This document shows positions 19,521 through 28,823 of a stretch of DNA of 64,000 nucleotides, one piece after another. The notes under the pieces were generated by a model that saw nothing but the letters and a program-made list of their open reading frames with translations, made no database searches and was not told the DNA's origin. The DNA lies in assembly GCF_038039215.1 (NCBI RefSeq), contig NZ_JBBPCL010000001.1, forward strand, positions 2,914,001 through 2,978,000. The letters run 5' to 3'. Position numbers and translations under genes: made by a program. The number at the start of each line of letters is the position of its first letter. The first letter of the stretch is position 1. The stretch comes from Pseudonocardia sp. T1-2H (GTDB lineage Bacteria > Actinomycetota > Actinomycetes > Mycobacteriales > Pseudonocardiaceae).

Positions 19521-19597
19521 GTTGTGGGGTCCTCCCGGGTCCGCTGGTCGCGTCGGAGGGTAGCGACCGTTCCTGAGAGCGCGATGTGCAGGGCGTC

Positions 19598-19603
19598 TAG
19601 GCT
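19598..19603 (+). promoter_or_regulatory. -10 element for leaderless MBL hydrolase gene
   Basis: TAGGCT lies 6 nt before the GTG at 19610, with no ribosome binding site in between. Confidence 0.5.
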
Positions 19604-19609
19604 GGTCCG

Positions 19610-20314
19610 GTGCTCGTCGCAGGATTCCCGGCAGGGGCCTTCCAGACCAACTGCTACGTGGTGGCCCAGGCCGCGGGGGAGGCGTGCGTCGTCGTCGATC
19701 CCGGGCAGGACGCCGTCGAACCGCTCGAGGCGTTGTTGAAGGAGCATCGGCTGACGCCGGTCGCCGTCCTGCTCACCCACGGGCACTTCGACCACACCTT
19801 CAGCGTCGCCCCGGTCTGCGACGGCCACGACGTCCCGGCCTGGATCCACCCGGACGACCGGGAGATGCTCGCGGACCCGATGAAGGGCATCTCGGCGGAG
19901 TCCGCCGCCTTCTTCGGCGGCCGGCTGGAGCTGCGCGAGCCGTCGGACGTCCGGACCCTCGACGACCGGTCGTCGCTGGAGCTGGCCGGACTGCGGCTGC
20001 GGGTCGACCACACGCCGGGGCACACACCGGGATCGGTGGTCTTCACGACGGAGACCGAGGAAGGGGTCGAGGTGATCCTCGCGGGGGACACGTTGTTCGC
20101 GGGGTCGATCGGGCGGACGGACCTGCCAGGCGGCTCGCACCAGCAGCTGCTGGACAGCGTGCGGGACCGGCTGCTCGTCCGGGACGACTCCGGCGTCGTG
20201 CTGCCCGGCCACGGGCCCACGACCACGATCGGCCGGGAGCGGGCGTCGAACCCGTTCCTGCAGGACCTCTCCACCCCGGCGCGGACCGGAACGACACGGG
20301 GACGTGGACTGTGA
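19610..20314 (+). CDS. MBL-fold metallo-hydrolase (glyoxalase II-like)
   Basis: A 234-residue metallo-beta-lactamase-fold hydrolase. Metal-binding motif [10 protein letters not shown] (HxHxDH) is near residue 57, followed by [30 protein letters not shown] and the C-terminal [12 protein letters not shown]. It corresponds to M. tuberculosis Rv2581c, annotated as glyoxalase II. The thiol ester it hydrolyses is not determined; in mycothiol-producing bacteria an S-acyl-mycothiol is plausible. The stop overlaps the hisS GTG by 4 bp, so the two are probably co-translated. Confidence 0.88.
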   Translation: MLVAGFPAGAFQTNCYVVAQAAGEACVVVDPGQDAVEPLEALLKEHRLTPVAVLLTHGHFDHTFSVAPVCDGHDVPAWIHPDDREMLADPMKGISAESAAFFGGRLELREPSDVRTLDDRSSLELAGLRLRVDHTPGHTPGSVVFTTETEEGVEVILAGDTLFAGSIGRTDLPGGSHQQLLDSVRDRLLVRDDSGVVLPGHGPTTTIGRERASNPFLQDLSTPARTGTTRGRGL

Positions 20315-21606
20315 GCACGGCGCAGGCAAAACAGACGGACAAGCAGCAGTCCTTCGCCGCGCCGAAGGGGATCCCCGAGTACGTCCCGCCGGAGTCCGCC
20401 GGGTTCACCCACGTCCGGGACACGCTCGTCGCCGCGGCGGACCGCGCGGGGTACGGGCACATCGAGCTGCCGGTCTTCGAGGACACCGGGCTGTACGCGC
20501 GGGGTGTCGGCGAGTCCACCGACGTCGTCAGCAAGGAGATGTACACCTTCTCGGACCGCGGCGGCCGCACGGTGACGCTGCGTCCGGAAGGCACCGCGGG
20601 CGTCGTCCGGTCCGTGATCGAACACGGGTTGGACCGGGCCGGGCTGCCCGTCAAGCTGCGCTACGCCGGGCCGTTCTTCCGGTACGAGCGGCCGCAGGCG
20701 GGCCGGTACCGGCAGCTGCAGCAGGTCGGGGTCGAGGCCATCGGGGTGGACGACCCGGCGCTCGACGCCGAGGTCATCGCGGTCGCGGACGAGGGGTTCA
20801 AGGCCCTCGGCCTGCGCGGATACCGCCTCGAGCTCACCTCGCTCGGCGACTCGGAGTGCCGTCCGGCCTACCGCGAGCTGCTCCAGGAGTTCCTCGCCGG
20901 GCTGCCGCTGGACGAGCCGACCCGGGAGCGTGCGCGGATCAACCCGCTGCGCGTGCTGGACGACAAGCGCCCGGAGGTCCGGGCGATGATGGCGAACGCC
21001 CCGCTGCTGCTCGACCACCTCTCGCCGGCGTCGGCGGAGCACCACGCCGCGGTCCTGGCCCACCTCGACGACCTGGGGATCGCCTACGAGGTCAACCCGC
21101 GGATGGTGCGCGGCCTGGACTACTACACGAAGACGACCTTCGAGTTCGTGCACGACGGCCTGGGCGCGCAGTCCGGGATCGGCGGCGGCGGGCGCTACGA
21201 CGGCCTGATGGAGACCCTCGGCGGCCAGCCGCTGTCCGGGGTCGGATTCGGCATCGGGGTGGACCGCACGCTGCTGGCCTGCGGGGTCGAGGGCGTCCGA
21301 CCGTGGTCGACGGCCCGCGCCGAGGTCTTCGGCGTCCCGCTGGGCGACGAGGCGAAGCGACGGCTGGTGGTGCTGGCCGGCCGGCTGCGCAGGCTCGGGG
21401 TGCGGGTCGACCTGTCCTACGGCGGCCGCGGGCTCAAGGGGGCGATGAAGTCCGCGGACCGTTCGGGCGCGCGGTACGCCCTGGTGCTGGGGGAGCGGGA
21501 CATCGAGGCCGGGACGATCGGCGTCAAGGACCTGGTCTCCGGCGAGCAGCGGGCCGTCGCGCTGGACGCGGTGGTGGCCGAGGTGGCCGGGCTGCTGCAG
21601 GCGTGA
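20311..21606 (+). CDS. hisS: histidyl-tRNA synthetase
   Basis: A 431-residue class II aminoacyl-tRNA synthetase. Motif 1 region [21 protein letters not shown], motif 2 [13 protein letters not shown] and [17 protein letters not shown], histidine-binding signatures [13 protein letters not shown] and GGGRYDGL, and motif 3 [14 protein letters not shown] are present. The anticodon-binding domain closes the protein. It starts at GTG 20311 inside the MBL gene stop. The ordered pair MBL-hisS is conserved in mycobacteria. The stop overlaps the start of the following methyltransferase gene. Confidence 0.95.
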   Translation: MSTAQAKQTDKQQSFAAPKGIPEYVPPESAGFTHVRDTLVAAADRAGYGHIELPVFEDTGLYARGVGESTDVVSKEMYTFSDRGGRTVTLRPEGTAGVVRSVIEHGLDRAGLPVKLRYAGPFFRYERPQAGRYRQLQQVGVEAIGVDDPALDAEVIAVADEGFKALGLRGYRLELTSLGDSECRPAYRELLQEFLAGLPLDEPTRERARINPLRVLDDKRPEVRAMMANAPLLLDHLSPASAEHHAAVLAHLDDLGIAYEVNPRMVRGLDYYTKTTFEFVHDGLGAQSGIGGGGRYDGLMETLGGQPLSGVGFGIGVDRTLLACGVEGVRPWSTARAEVFGVPLGDEAKRRLVVLAGRLRRLGVRVDLSYGGRGLKGAMKSADRSGARYALVLGERDIEAGTIGVKDLVSGEQRAVALDAVVAEVAGLLQA

Positions 21607-22144
21607 GCCTCGCCGACCGGTCCCGGTGGGACGCGCGGCACGCGGCCGTCGGCCCGGCCGTCCCGATGCCGCCGGACGCCCTGCGCGGCCGGGAGGAGCT
21701 GCTCCCCGCCGGGGGCGGGCCCTGGACGTCGCGTGCGGGCGGGGCGCCGTCGCGGTCTGGCTGGCGCAGCGGGGACTCGCCGTCGACGCGGTCGACGTGT
21801 CCGGAGCAGGTCTGGACACCGGGCGGGCACTGGCGGCCCGGGCGGGCGTCGAGGTCCGGTTCGTCGAGGCGGACCTGGACGAGGGCCTGCCCGTGAGCGG
21901 GCCGTACGACGTCGTGGTCTGCCAGCGCTTCCGGGACCCCGCGCTCTATCCGGCGCTCGCCGAGGCCCTCGCGCCGGGCGGGCTGCTGGTGGTCACGGTC
22001 CTGTCCGAGGTCGACGACGAGCAGGGTCCGTTCCGCGCTGCCCGTGGTGAGCTCACGGCGGCGTTCGAGGACCTGACCGTGATCGCGTCGGCGGAGGCCG
22101 ACGGCGAGGCGACCCTCGTCGCCCGCCGCACCCAGAATCCCTGA
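21603..22144 (+). pseudogene. class I SAM-dependent methyltransferase, interrupted by a one-base frameshift
   Basis: Reading from GTG 21603 gives [16 protein letters not shown] and ALRGREELLPAGG, the usual start of this family. The continuation (RALDVACGRGAVAVWLAQRG, the SAM-binding motif I, then DLDEGLPVSGPYDVVVCQRF and ALAPGGLLVVTVL) is in the next frame. Adding one G to the five-G run at 21711-21715 restores a single 180-codon frame. The gene is therefore probably intact and the base loss an error, though a real mutation cannot be excluded. It overlaps the hisS stop (GTGA) and has no other start with family sequence. Methyl acceptor unknown. Confidence 0.8.
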
Positions 22145-22159
22145 CCCCCGCGGCGCCAG

Positions 22160-22228
22160 AACGTGCGTCATGGAGCCATAACGCGCTCCAGGGCGTCGAA
22201 AACGTGCGTCATGGAGCCATAACGCGCT
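22160..22228. repeat. two 28-bp direct repeats, each an imperfect palindrome
   Basis: Identical 28-bp copies (from AACGTGCGTCATGGAGCC to ACGCGCT) are at 22160-22187 and 22201-22228, 13 bp apart. Each has a near-palindromic core, GTCATGG-AG-CCATAAC. A perfect palindrome of the same pattern is at 57334-57357. The repeats lie between convergent genes and could serve as terminators or form a dispersed repeat family. Confidence 0.8.
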
Positions 22229-22245
22229 TCGGGAGCCCGACGCGG

Positions 22246-23841
22246 TCAGGGCTGTTCGCGGCTCGCGACCAGGGCGGCGAGGCCGGTGGTGATCGGGACC
22301 GAGGCGACGAGGCCGATGCTCCCCACCAGCGTGCGCACGATCTCCGTCGCCACGTCCTGCGTGGTCAGCACCTGGCCCAGATTCTGCGCCGACACGGTGA
22401 AGAGCAGCATCAACGGCAGCGACGCGCCCGCGTAGGCGAGCACCAGGGTGTTCACGGCCGACGAGACGTGGTCCCGCCCGATCCGCATGCCCGCGCCGAA
22501 GAGGGCGCCCGCGCCCAGGGCCGGGTTGGCCCGCCGCAGCTCCCAGACCGCGCTGGTCTGGGTGACCGTGACGTCGTCGAGCACCCCGAGCGCCCCGATC
22601 AGGACGCCCGCGAGCAGCAACCCGCGGGCGTCGACGGGCGTGCCGAGCGTCGCGATGAGGCTGGCGGTGGTGTCGTCGAGGCCGGTGAGGCGGGCGAGCC
22701 CGGAGAACAGCGCGCTCAGGCCCGCGATCAGGGCGAGGGAGACCAACGTGCCGAGCACCGCCGTCGACGTCCGGGCGGAGAACCCGTGCGTCAGGTACAG
22801 GACCAGGAACATGATCAGGCACGACCCGACGACGGCGACCGTCAGGGGGTCCGACCCCGCCAGCACCGCCGGCAGGACGAACAGCGCCAGGACGACGAAG
22901 CTCAGCCCGAGCGCGACCAGGGCCGCGAGCCCGCGCCACCGCCCGAGGATCAGCACCGCGACGGCGAACGCCGCGGCGAGCCAGATCAGCGGACCGGTGC
23001 GCTGGAAGTCGACGACCTGGTAGGAGCCGGCGTCGAGCGGATCCCCGCCGGACCACGCCAGGACGATCTGGTCCCCGACCGCGAACCGCGGTGTCGAGGG
23101 CTCGACCGGGACGAGTTGGACGAGGTCGCGGCCTGCGACGGGCCCGTCCGCGAGCCGCAGGGTCAGACCGGTGCAGCCGCCGTCGCCGGAGCCGGGGGTG
23201 CAGTCCGCCCGGGCCGCCGCGGTGACCTGCGCGTGCAGCAGCTGCTGGGGCGGCTGGGTCGTGACCGGCGCCTCCCCGCGCGGCCAGAGCAGGACCAGCC
23301 CGACGAGCGTCGCGAGCCCGCAGGGGATCAGCAGCGCGGCGATCAGGACGCGAACGCGCCGGCCGGCCGGGGAGGCGGGGGAGTGTCCGTGTCCATGTCC
23401 GTGACCCGTGGCCGCCGGGGGGCGGGGCCGCCCGTTGCGTGTGGCTGCCGGGGTGCCGGACACCACCTCGGCGGGGCCGTGCGGATCCGTGGCGACGGGC
23501 TGCAGGGCGGTGGTCGGCCGGCGCGGCCGGGGAGAAGGCCGGCCGTCCTCGGGGCGGCGCTCCGCCGGTGGCGAGTCGCGGCCGTACTGCGCGGACGAGG
23601 CAGGTCCGGGGGGCCGGCCCGGCTCACGGGGCGGTGCCGGGACCCGGTTTCCTGCCCGCTGCCCCGGGCCGCCGGGCCGGGCGGGGGTCCCGTCGGCACC
23701 GGGCGGCGGTCCCATCGCGTCGTCGACCAGGTCCCCGACCGTCCGGGGCACGGGCGGGGGCGAGCGCCGGATCAGCGGCTGGCCGCGCCCCGGCGTCGGC
23801 GGGTCGGTGCGGCGCCGCCGGTGGCGCCCGGTGTCGGACAC
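22246..23841 (-). CDS. YibE/F-family multi-pass membrane protein
   Basis: About 531 residues. The first 170 residues are Pro/Arg-rich and disordered, with a GHGHGHGH histidine run near the membrane. One TM helix (VLIALLIPCGLATLVGLVLLW) is followed by an outside domain (residues about 205-300), then seven or so TM helices bearing the YibE/F signature GLLLAGVLIGALGVLDDVTVTQTSAVWELRRANP and DHVSSAVNTLVLAYAGASLPL. Function of the family is unknown. GTG 23841 is preferred because GGAGG lies 11 nt upstream; GTG 23883 would add 14 residues without a ribosome binding site. Confidence 0.85.
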   Translation of the reverse strand: MSDTGRHRRRRTDPPTPGRGQPLIRRSPPPVPRTVGDLVDDAMGPPPGADGTPARPGGPGQRAGNRVPAPPREPGRPPGPASSAQYGRDSPPAERRPEDGRPSPRPRRPTTALQPVATDPHGPAEVVSGTPAATRNGRPRPPAATGHGHGHGHSPASPAGRRVRVLIAALLIPCGLATLVGLVLLWPRGEAPVTTQPPQQLLHAQVTAAARADCTPGSGDGGCTGLTLRLADGPVAGRDLVQLVPVEPSTPRFAVGDQIVLAWSGGDPLDAGSYQVVDFQRTGPLIWLAAAFAVAVLILGRWRGLAALVALGLSFVVLALFVLPAVLAGSDPLTVAVVGSCLIMFLVLYLTHGFSARTSTAVLGTLVSLALIAGLSALFSGLARLTGLDDTTASLIATLGTPVDARGLLLAGVLIGALGVLDDVTVTQTSAVWELRRANPALGAGALFGAGMRIGRDHVSSAVNTLVLAYAGASLPLMLLFTVSAQNLGQVLTTQDVATEIVRTLVGSIGLVASVPITTGLAALVASREQP

Positions 23842-23938
23842 GGCCCGACGTTCCTCCGGTCGTCCCGGCACTCGCGGATGCACGCCGCCATCCTGCCCAA
23901 CCGGTCACGGAGGTGTGCCATCGCTTCACTCGGTCGTG

Positions 23939-24211
23939 TCACCTCCCGGTTCGGGCGATCACCGAGAGCAGCAGGACCACCAGCAGTCCGACCACCGAGA
24001 TGACGGTCTCCATCACCGACCAGCTCCTGATGGTCTGCCCGACCGTCGGCCCGAGGCGCTCCTCGACCAGCCAGAACCCGGCATCGTCGACGTGGGAGAA
24101 GAACAGCGAGCCCGCCCCGACGGCGATCCCGAGGAGCGCCGCGACGACGAGCTGCGTGCTCCCCACCGCCGGGGTGGCCGGCGGGGCCCGGGCCAGGACC
24201 AGGGCGGTCAC
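23939..24211 (-). pseudogene. gluconate permease (GntP family) with a large internal deletion
   Basis: Only 90 codons, against about 450 in intact GntP permeases. Residues 30-90 (GAGSLFFSHVDDAGFWLVEE, TVGQTIRSWSVMETVISVVGLL) are the unmistakable C-terminus of the family. Residues 1-29 (MTALVLARAPPATPAV, STQLVVAALLGIAV) read like the permease N-terminus. The two appear joined in frame at a GIAV/GIAxGAG-like sequence. Transport is very unlikely, because most helices are gone. The GTG overlaps the gntK stop by 4 bp, as expected for a gntK-gntP operon. It is a decayed gene rather than a frameshift. Confidence 0.75.
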
Positions 24212-24753
24212 GGCGCGGTCCTCGGCAGGGCGACGCCGTGCGCGGCGAGGGCCTCGGCGGCCTCGTCCACCACGGCGGCGACGTCGTTCTCGGCGCCGAC
24301 CTCGATCCCCGACTCATCGGCCTCGAGCGGTTCGAGGGTCGCGATCTGGCTGCCCAGCAGGGACGCGGGCATGTAGTGGCCGGTGCGGTGCTCGAGCCGC
24401 TCCCGCAGTGCGTCCTGCGACGCGACGAGATGGACGAACCTGACCGACGGGTGCCCGTCGGTCAGGATGTCCCGGTAGGGGCGGCGCAGCGCCGAGCAGG
24501 TCAGCACGGCGTTGCGCCCCGCCGCCTCCTGCTCACCGATCCACTCCGCGACCCGGTGCAGCCACGGCCACCGATCCTCGTCGGTCAGCGGGTGGCCGGC
24601 GGCCATCTTCCGCTGGTTGGCCTCGGGATGGAGCTCGTCCCCCTCGGCGAACGCCCAGCCCGTGCGACGCACGAGCTCCGCCGCGACGGTGGTCTTCCCC
24701 ACCCCGGAGGCCCCCATCACGATCAACGTCGTGGTGCTCGGTGCTGCGGTCAT
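24208..24753 (-). CDS. gntK: gluconokinase
   Basis: A 181-residue P-loop kinase phosphorylating gluconate to 6-phosphogluconate for the pentose phosphate pathway. Walker A GASGVGKTT is near residue 14, followed by GDELHPEANQRKMAAGHPLTDEDRWPWL, CSALRRPYRDILT and HRTGHYMPASLLGSQIATLEPLE, all characteristic of GntK. The normally co-encoded permease is reduced to a remnant directly downstream, so gluconate would have to come from another importer or from inside the cell. It is divergent from the LexA-box radical SAM gene across 92 bp. Confidence 0.93.
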   Translation of the reverse strand: MTAAPSTTTLIVMGASGVGKTTVAAELVRRTGWAFAEGDELHPEANQRKMAAGHPLTDEDRWPWLHRVAEWIGEQEAAGRNAVLTCSALRRPYRDILTDGHPSVRFVHLVASQDALRERLEHRTGHYMPASLLGSQIATLEPLEADESGIEVGAENDVAAVVDEAAEALAAHGVALPRTAP

Positions 24754-24821
24754 GGCTGCCAGCCTCCGACATCGTCCGAACTACCGCGCACCCGGCCGCC
24801 GAGCAAGATCTGGCGCTGCGA

Positions 24822-24837
24822 TCGAATGTATGTTCGA
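24822..24837 (+). promoter_or_regulatory. LexA (SOS) box of the radical SAM gene
   Basis: TCGAATGTATGTTCGA matches TCGAAC-N4-GTTCGA at 11 of 12 positions. It ends 8 nt before the GTG at 24846. As I recall, the M. tuberculosis homologue Rv2578c is on the list of LexA-regulated genes, which supports the call. Confidence 0.8.
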
Positions 24838-24845
24838 ATAGAGGG

Positions 24846-26883
24846 GTGCGATGGAGCGGACAGCAGGTACTGGACGACGGGATCGGCGACGACGCCGCGC
24901 TGCCGGGCCTGCGCGGCCTCCTGCGCTCCGTCCGCACGCCCGAGTTCGCCGGCACGGTGTTCCACGAGGTGGAGGCCAAGTCCGCGTTGAACCGGGTTCC
25001 CGGGTCGTCGCCGATGCCGTTCTCCTGGACCGTCAACCCCTACCGCGGCTGCTCCCACGCGTGCGTCTACTGCCTCGCCGGGGACACCCGTGTCCTGCTC
25101 GCGGACGGCCGCACCCGGCCGATCGCCGAGCTCCCGGGAAGGCGACATGGTGCTCGGCACCCGTCCCGCGGGGCCGGACGGGCGCCGGGTCTACGTGCGG
25201 ACGAGCGTGCTCGCCCACTGGTCCACCCGGCGGCCGGCCCACCGGGTCACCCTGGCGGACGGGACGCGGCTGGTCACCAGCGGCGAGCACCGCTTCCTCA
25301 CGGACCGGGGCTGGCGGCACGTCGCGCCGGGCTGGTGCCGCGGCGGCCGCCGCCCGCACCTGCGGCAGGGGAGCGTCCTGCGCGGGCCGGGCGCGGCGGC
25401 CGTCGGCGCGGGATCCGGGGAGCGGCGCGAGGACGGCCCGTACCGCGACGGCTACCTGTGCGGCCTGGTCCGCGTGGACGGCGCCCCCGGGCGGACGGCC
25501 CCGGGGGAGGCGTTCCCGTCGGACTGGCTCGAGCTGGAGGCGCTCGGGCGGGCGCACCACCTCATCGCGGGCCTGCGGGACCCCGTGCCGGTGGGGACCG
25601 GGGCGCAGCCGGCCCTGTCGCGCGTCGTGGGCCGGCCGGACGCGCCGTGCGTCGCCTGGTTCGAGGGGTTCGTCGCCGGGGTGCTCGACGCGGCGGGTGA
25701 GGTGTCCGGCGGAGCGCTGCGGATCGTCACGGCGGACGGCCTGCTGATGCGTCGCGCGGCGGACGCCCTGCGGCGCCTGGGCTTCCGGGTGGGGGTCGAG
25801 GCCGGCCCGGTGCGGGGCGGGAGGTCCCTGCGGCTGCTCGGCGGCGCGGCGGAGCACCTGCGGCTGATCCGGACCGTGGACCCCGCGGTGGCCCGGCTGC
25901 GGGACCTCGACGGCGCATTGCTGGAGCCGCCGCCGGAGGGCGGGCAGGAGGTCGTGTCCGTCGAGCGGCTGGACGTCGAGATGCCCATGTACGACCTCAC
26001 CACCGGCACCGGGGACTTCGTGGCCGAGGGCGTGGTCAGCCACAACTGCTTCGCCCGCAACACCCACACCTACCTCGACCTGGACGCGGGCAAGGACTTC
26101 GACAGCCAGATCGTCGTGAAGGTCAACGTTGCCCGGGTGCTCGAACGCGAGCTGGCCGCGCCGCGCTGGAAGCGCGAGCCGGTCGCCCTGGGCACCAACA
26201 CGGACCCGTACCAGCGCGCCGAGGGGCGCTACCGGCTGATGCCCGGCATCATCCGGGCGCTCGCCGGCTCCGGGACGCCGTTCTCCGTGCTCACCAAGGG
26301 GACGGTGCTCGGCCGGGACCTGCCGGAGCTCACCGCCGCGGCGCGGGACGTGCCCGTCGGGCTCGGGGTGTCGATCGCGCTGCTGGACCGGGGGCTGCAG
26401 TCACACCTGGAACCCGGCACGCCGTCCTCGCAGGCGCGGCTGGACCTCGTCCGCCGGATCATCGACGCGGGCCTGAGCTGCGGGGTCATGGTCGCCCCGG
26501 TGCTGCCGCACCTCACGGACTCACCCGAGGCGCTCGACGCGGTGCTCGGCCGGATCGCGGCGGCGGGGGCCACCGGGGCGAGCGTGCTGGCCCTGCACCT
26601 GCGTCCGGGCACGCGGGAGTGGTTCATGGCATGGCTGGCGCGGGAGTATCCGGCGCTCGTGCGGCGCTACGAGCGGCTCTACCGGCGCGGCGCGTACGTC
26701 GACCCGGCCTACCGGAAGGCTCTGGGCGAGCGGGTGGCGCCGCTGCTGCGCCGGCACGGGCTCACCGGCGGGGTCACGACGCCGAGGAGCCGGGCCCTGA
26801 GGAGCCGGGCATCGCGGGGCCAGGTGGGGAGCGTCGCCGCGGAGCCCTCCGGGTGCAGCACCGAGCAGCTGACCCTCCTGTGA
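24846..26883 (+). pseudogene. intein-containing Rv2578c-family radical SAM protein; one-base frameshift inside the intein
   Basis: The host protein belongs to the spore-photoproduct-lyase-like radical SAM group (COG1533). The N-extein (residues 1-75) ends GCSHACVY and the C-extein begins CFARNTHTYLDLD. Joining them after splicing recreates CSHACVYCFARN, the CX3CX2C [4Fe-4S] site. TNTDPYQRAEGRYRL and LRPGTREWFM are further family marks. The insert at 25071-26046 is a protein intein. In its N-terminal part one extra C in the run 25133-25135 breaks the frame (AEL-REGDMVLGT is restored by removing it), giving about 678 codons in total. A LexA box sits just upstream, so DNA-damage induction is expected. 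Reaction unknown. Confidence 0.85.
25071..26046 (+). mobile_element. intein with LAGLIDADG-type endonuclease remnant
   Basis: About 325 residues once the frameshift is corrected. Block A starts CLAGDTRVLLADG (Cys1), block B is LVTSGEHRFLT, and blocks F/G are MYDLTTGTGDFVAEG and VVSHN, followed by Cys+1 of the host. The penultimate His and terminal Asn needed for splicing are present. YLCGLVRVDG (about 25453) and FVAGVLDAAGE (about 25666) resemble the two LAGLIDADG motifs. The second has Ala where the catalytic Asp is expected, so the homing endonuclease is probably inactive. The insertion site is immediately before the third Cys of the iron-sulfur motif. Confidence 0.85.
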
Positions 26884-26938
26884 CGCCCGGGGGAGCATCG
26901 GAGCGAAACCTGCCCGCGGACCCCGGGTGGTACCCGGA

Positions 26939-26944
26939 TAGCCT
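26939..26944 (+). promoter_or_regulatory. -10 element for leaderless aspS
   Basis: TAGCCT lies 8 nt before the GTG at 26953, which is followed at once by ATG 26956. No ribosome binding site is seen. Confidence 0.5.
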
Positions 26945-26952
26945 CTTGTCTC

Positions 26953-28792
26953 GTGATGCGTTCCCACCCTGTCGGCACCCTTCGTGCCGAGCACGCCGGC
27001 CAGACCGTGACCCTCGCCGGATGGGTGGCCCGTCGCCGCGATCACGGCGGCGTCATCTTCATCGACCTGCGGGACGCCTCCGGTTCCGCCCAGGTCGTCT
27101 TCCGCGAGGGCGAGATGGCGGAGCGGGCGCACCGGCTGCGTTCCGAGTTCTGTGTCCAGGTGACCGGCGAGGTCGTCCGGCGGCCCGCCGGCAACGAGAA
27201 CCCCGAGCTCGCCACCGGCGCCATCGAGGTCACGGTGACGGACCTGACGGTCCTCTCCGAGTCGGCGCCGCTGCCGTTCCCGATCGAGGGGGACGTCGAG
27301 GTCGGTGAGGAGATCCGCCTCAAGTACCGCTACCTGGACCTGCGCCGCTCGGGCCCGGCCTCGGCGATGAGGCTGCGCAGCGCGGTGAACCGCGCCGCGC
27401 GCGCGGTGCTCGACGAGCGGGACTTCGTCGAGATCGAGACGCCGACGCTCACCCGCTCGACGCCCGAGGGCGCGCGGGACTTCCTGGTCCCCGCCCGGCT
27501 GCGGCCCGGCTCCTGGTACGCGCTGCCGCAGAGCCCGCAGCTGTTCAAGCAGCTCCTGATGGTCGGCGGCATGGAGCGGTACTACCAGATCGCCCGCTGC
27601 TACCGGGACGAGGACTTCCGCGCGGACCGCCAGCCGGAGTTCACCCAGCTGGACATCGAGATGAGCTTCGTCGAGCAGGACGACGTGCTCGCGCTCGCCG
27701 AGGAGATCCTCGCCTCGCTGTGGAAGCTCGTGGACCACGAGATCCCCCGTCCCATCCGGCGCATCAGCTACGCCGAGGCGATGGACCGCTACGGCTCGGA
27801 CAAGCCGGACCTGCGCTACGACATCGAGCTCACCCGAGCCGACGTCCTACTTCTCCGGCACCGCCTTCCGGGTGTTCCAGAACCCGTACGTCGGCGCCGT
27901 CGTCATGCCGGGCGGGGCGAGCCAGCCCCGCAAGCAGCTCGACGCGTGGCAGGAGTGGGCCAAGCAGCGCGGCGCCCGCGGGCTCGCGTACGTGCTGGTG
28001 GACGCCGACGGGACCGTCTCCGAGAAGGGCCCGGTCACCAAGAACCTGTCCGAGTCCGAGCGGGCGGGGCTGCCCGCGGCCGTCGGCGCGAAGCCGGGCG
28101 ACGCCATCTTCTTCGCGGCCGGCCGGCCGAACGAGGCCCGGACGCTGCTCGGCGCCGCCCGCCAGGAGATCGCCCGCCGGATCGGCGCCATCGACGAGAA
28201 CGCCTGGTCCTTCGTCTGGGTCGTCGACTTCCCGCTGTTCGAGTCCGCGGACGAGACGGACGACGTGGCCGTCGGGCACGGCAAGTGGACGGCGCTGCAC
28301 CACGCGTTCACCTCGCCGACCCCGGACTGGATCGACAAGTTCGAGTCGGACCCCGGCAACGCCCTGGCCTACGCCTACGACATCGTCTGCAACGGCAACG
28401 AGATCGGCGGCGGGTCGATCCGTATCCACCGCGCGGACGTGCAGAAGCGCGTCTTCGAGATCATGGGTCTGAGCGAGGAGGAGGCGCAGGAGAAGTTCGG
28501 CTTCCTCCTCGACGCCTTCGCCTACGGCCCGCCCCCGCACGGCGGCATCGCCTTCGGCTGGGACCGGATCACCGCGCTGCTCGCGGGTGTGGACTCGATC
28601 CGCGAGGTCATCGCCTTCCCGAAGACCGGCGGCGGATACGACCCGCTGACCGGCGCGCCCGCGCCGATCACGCCGGAGCAGCGCAAGGAGGCGGGCGTGG
28701 ACTGGGTCCCGCCGAGGCTTCCCGCAGCGCCCGCCGGGACGGACCCGGCTACCGCGGCCGCGAAGGCGGACACCGAGGGCGGCGGCGCCTGA
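26953..28792 (+). pseudogene. aspS: aspartyl-tRNA synthetase, interrupted by a one-base frameshift
   Basis: Class II synthetase of bacterial length (about 612 codons when corrected; the M. tuberculosis enzyme is 596). The OB-fold anticodon domain ([19 protein letters not shown]), motif 1/2 region ([50 protein letters not shown]) and, after the break, the GAD insert ([24 protein letters not shown]) and motif 3 ([16 protein letters not shown]) are all present. One extra C in 27833-27835 shifts the frame between DIELT and TSYFSG. The gene is essential and single copy in bacteria, so an error in the sequence is far more likely than a real mutation. GTG 26953 or ATG 26956 is the start. Confidence 0.92.
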
Positions 28793-28823
28793 CCCACCGC
28801 CGACGGGCCCCGGGTACGGCGTC

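Noticed and set aside
22246..24753. Minus-strand island considered as a horizontally acquired element
   Set aside because: Base composition and codon use look like the neighbours, and no integrase, tRNA or flanking repeats of element type are present.
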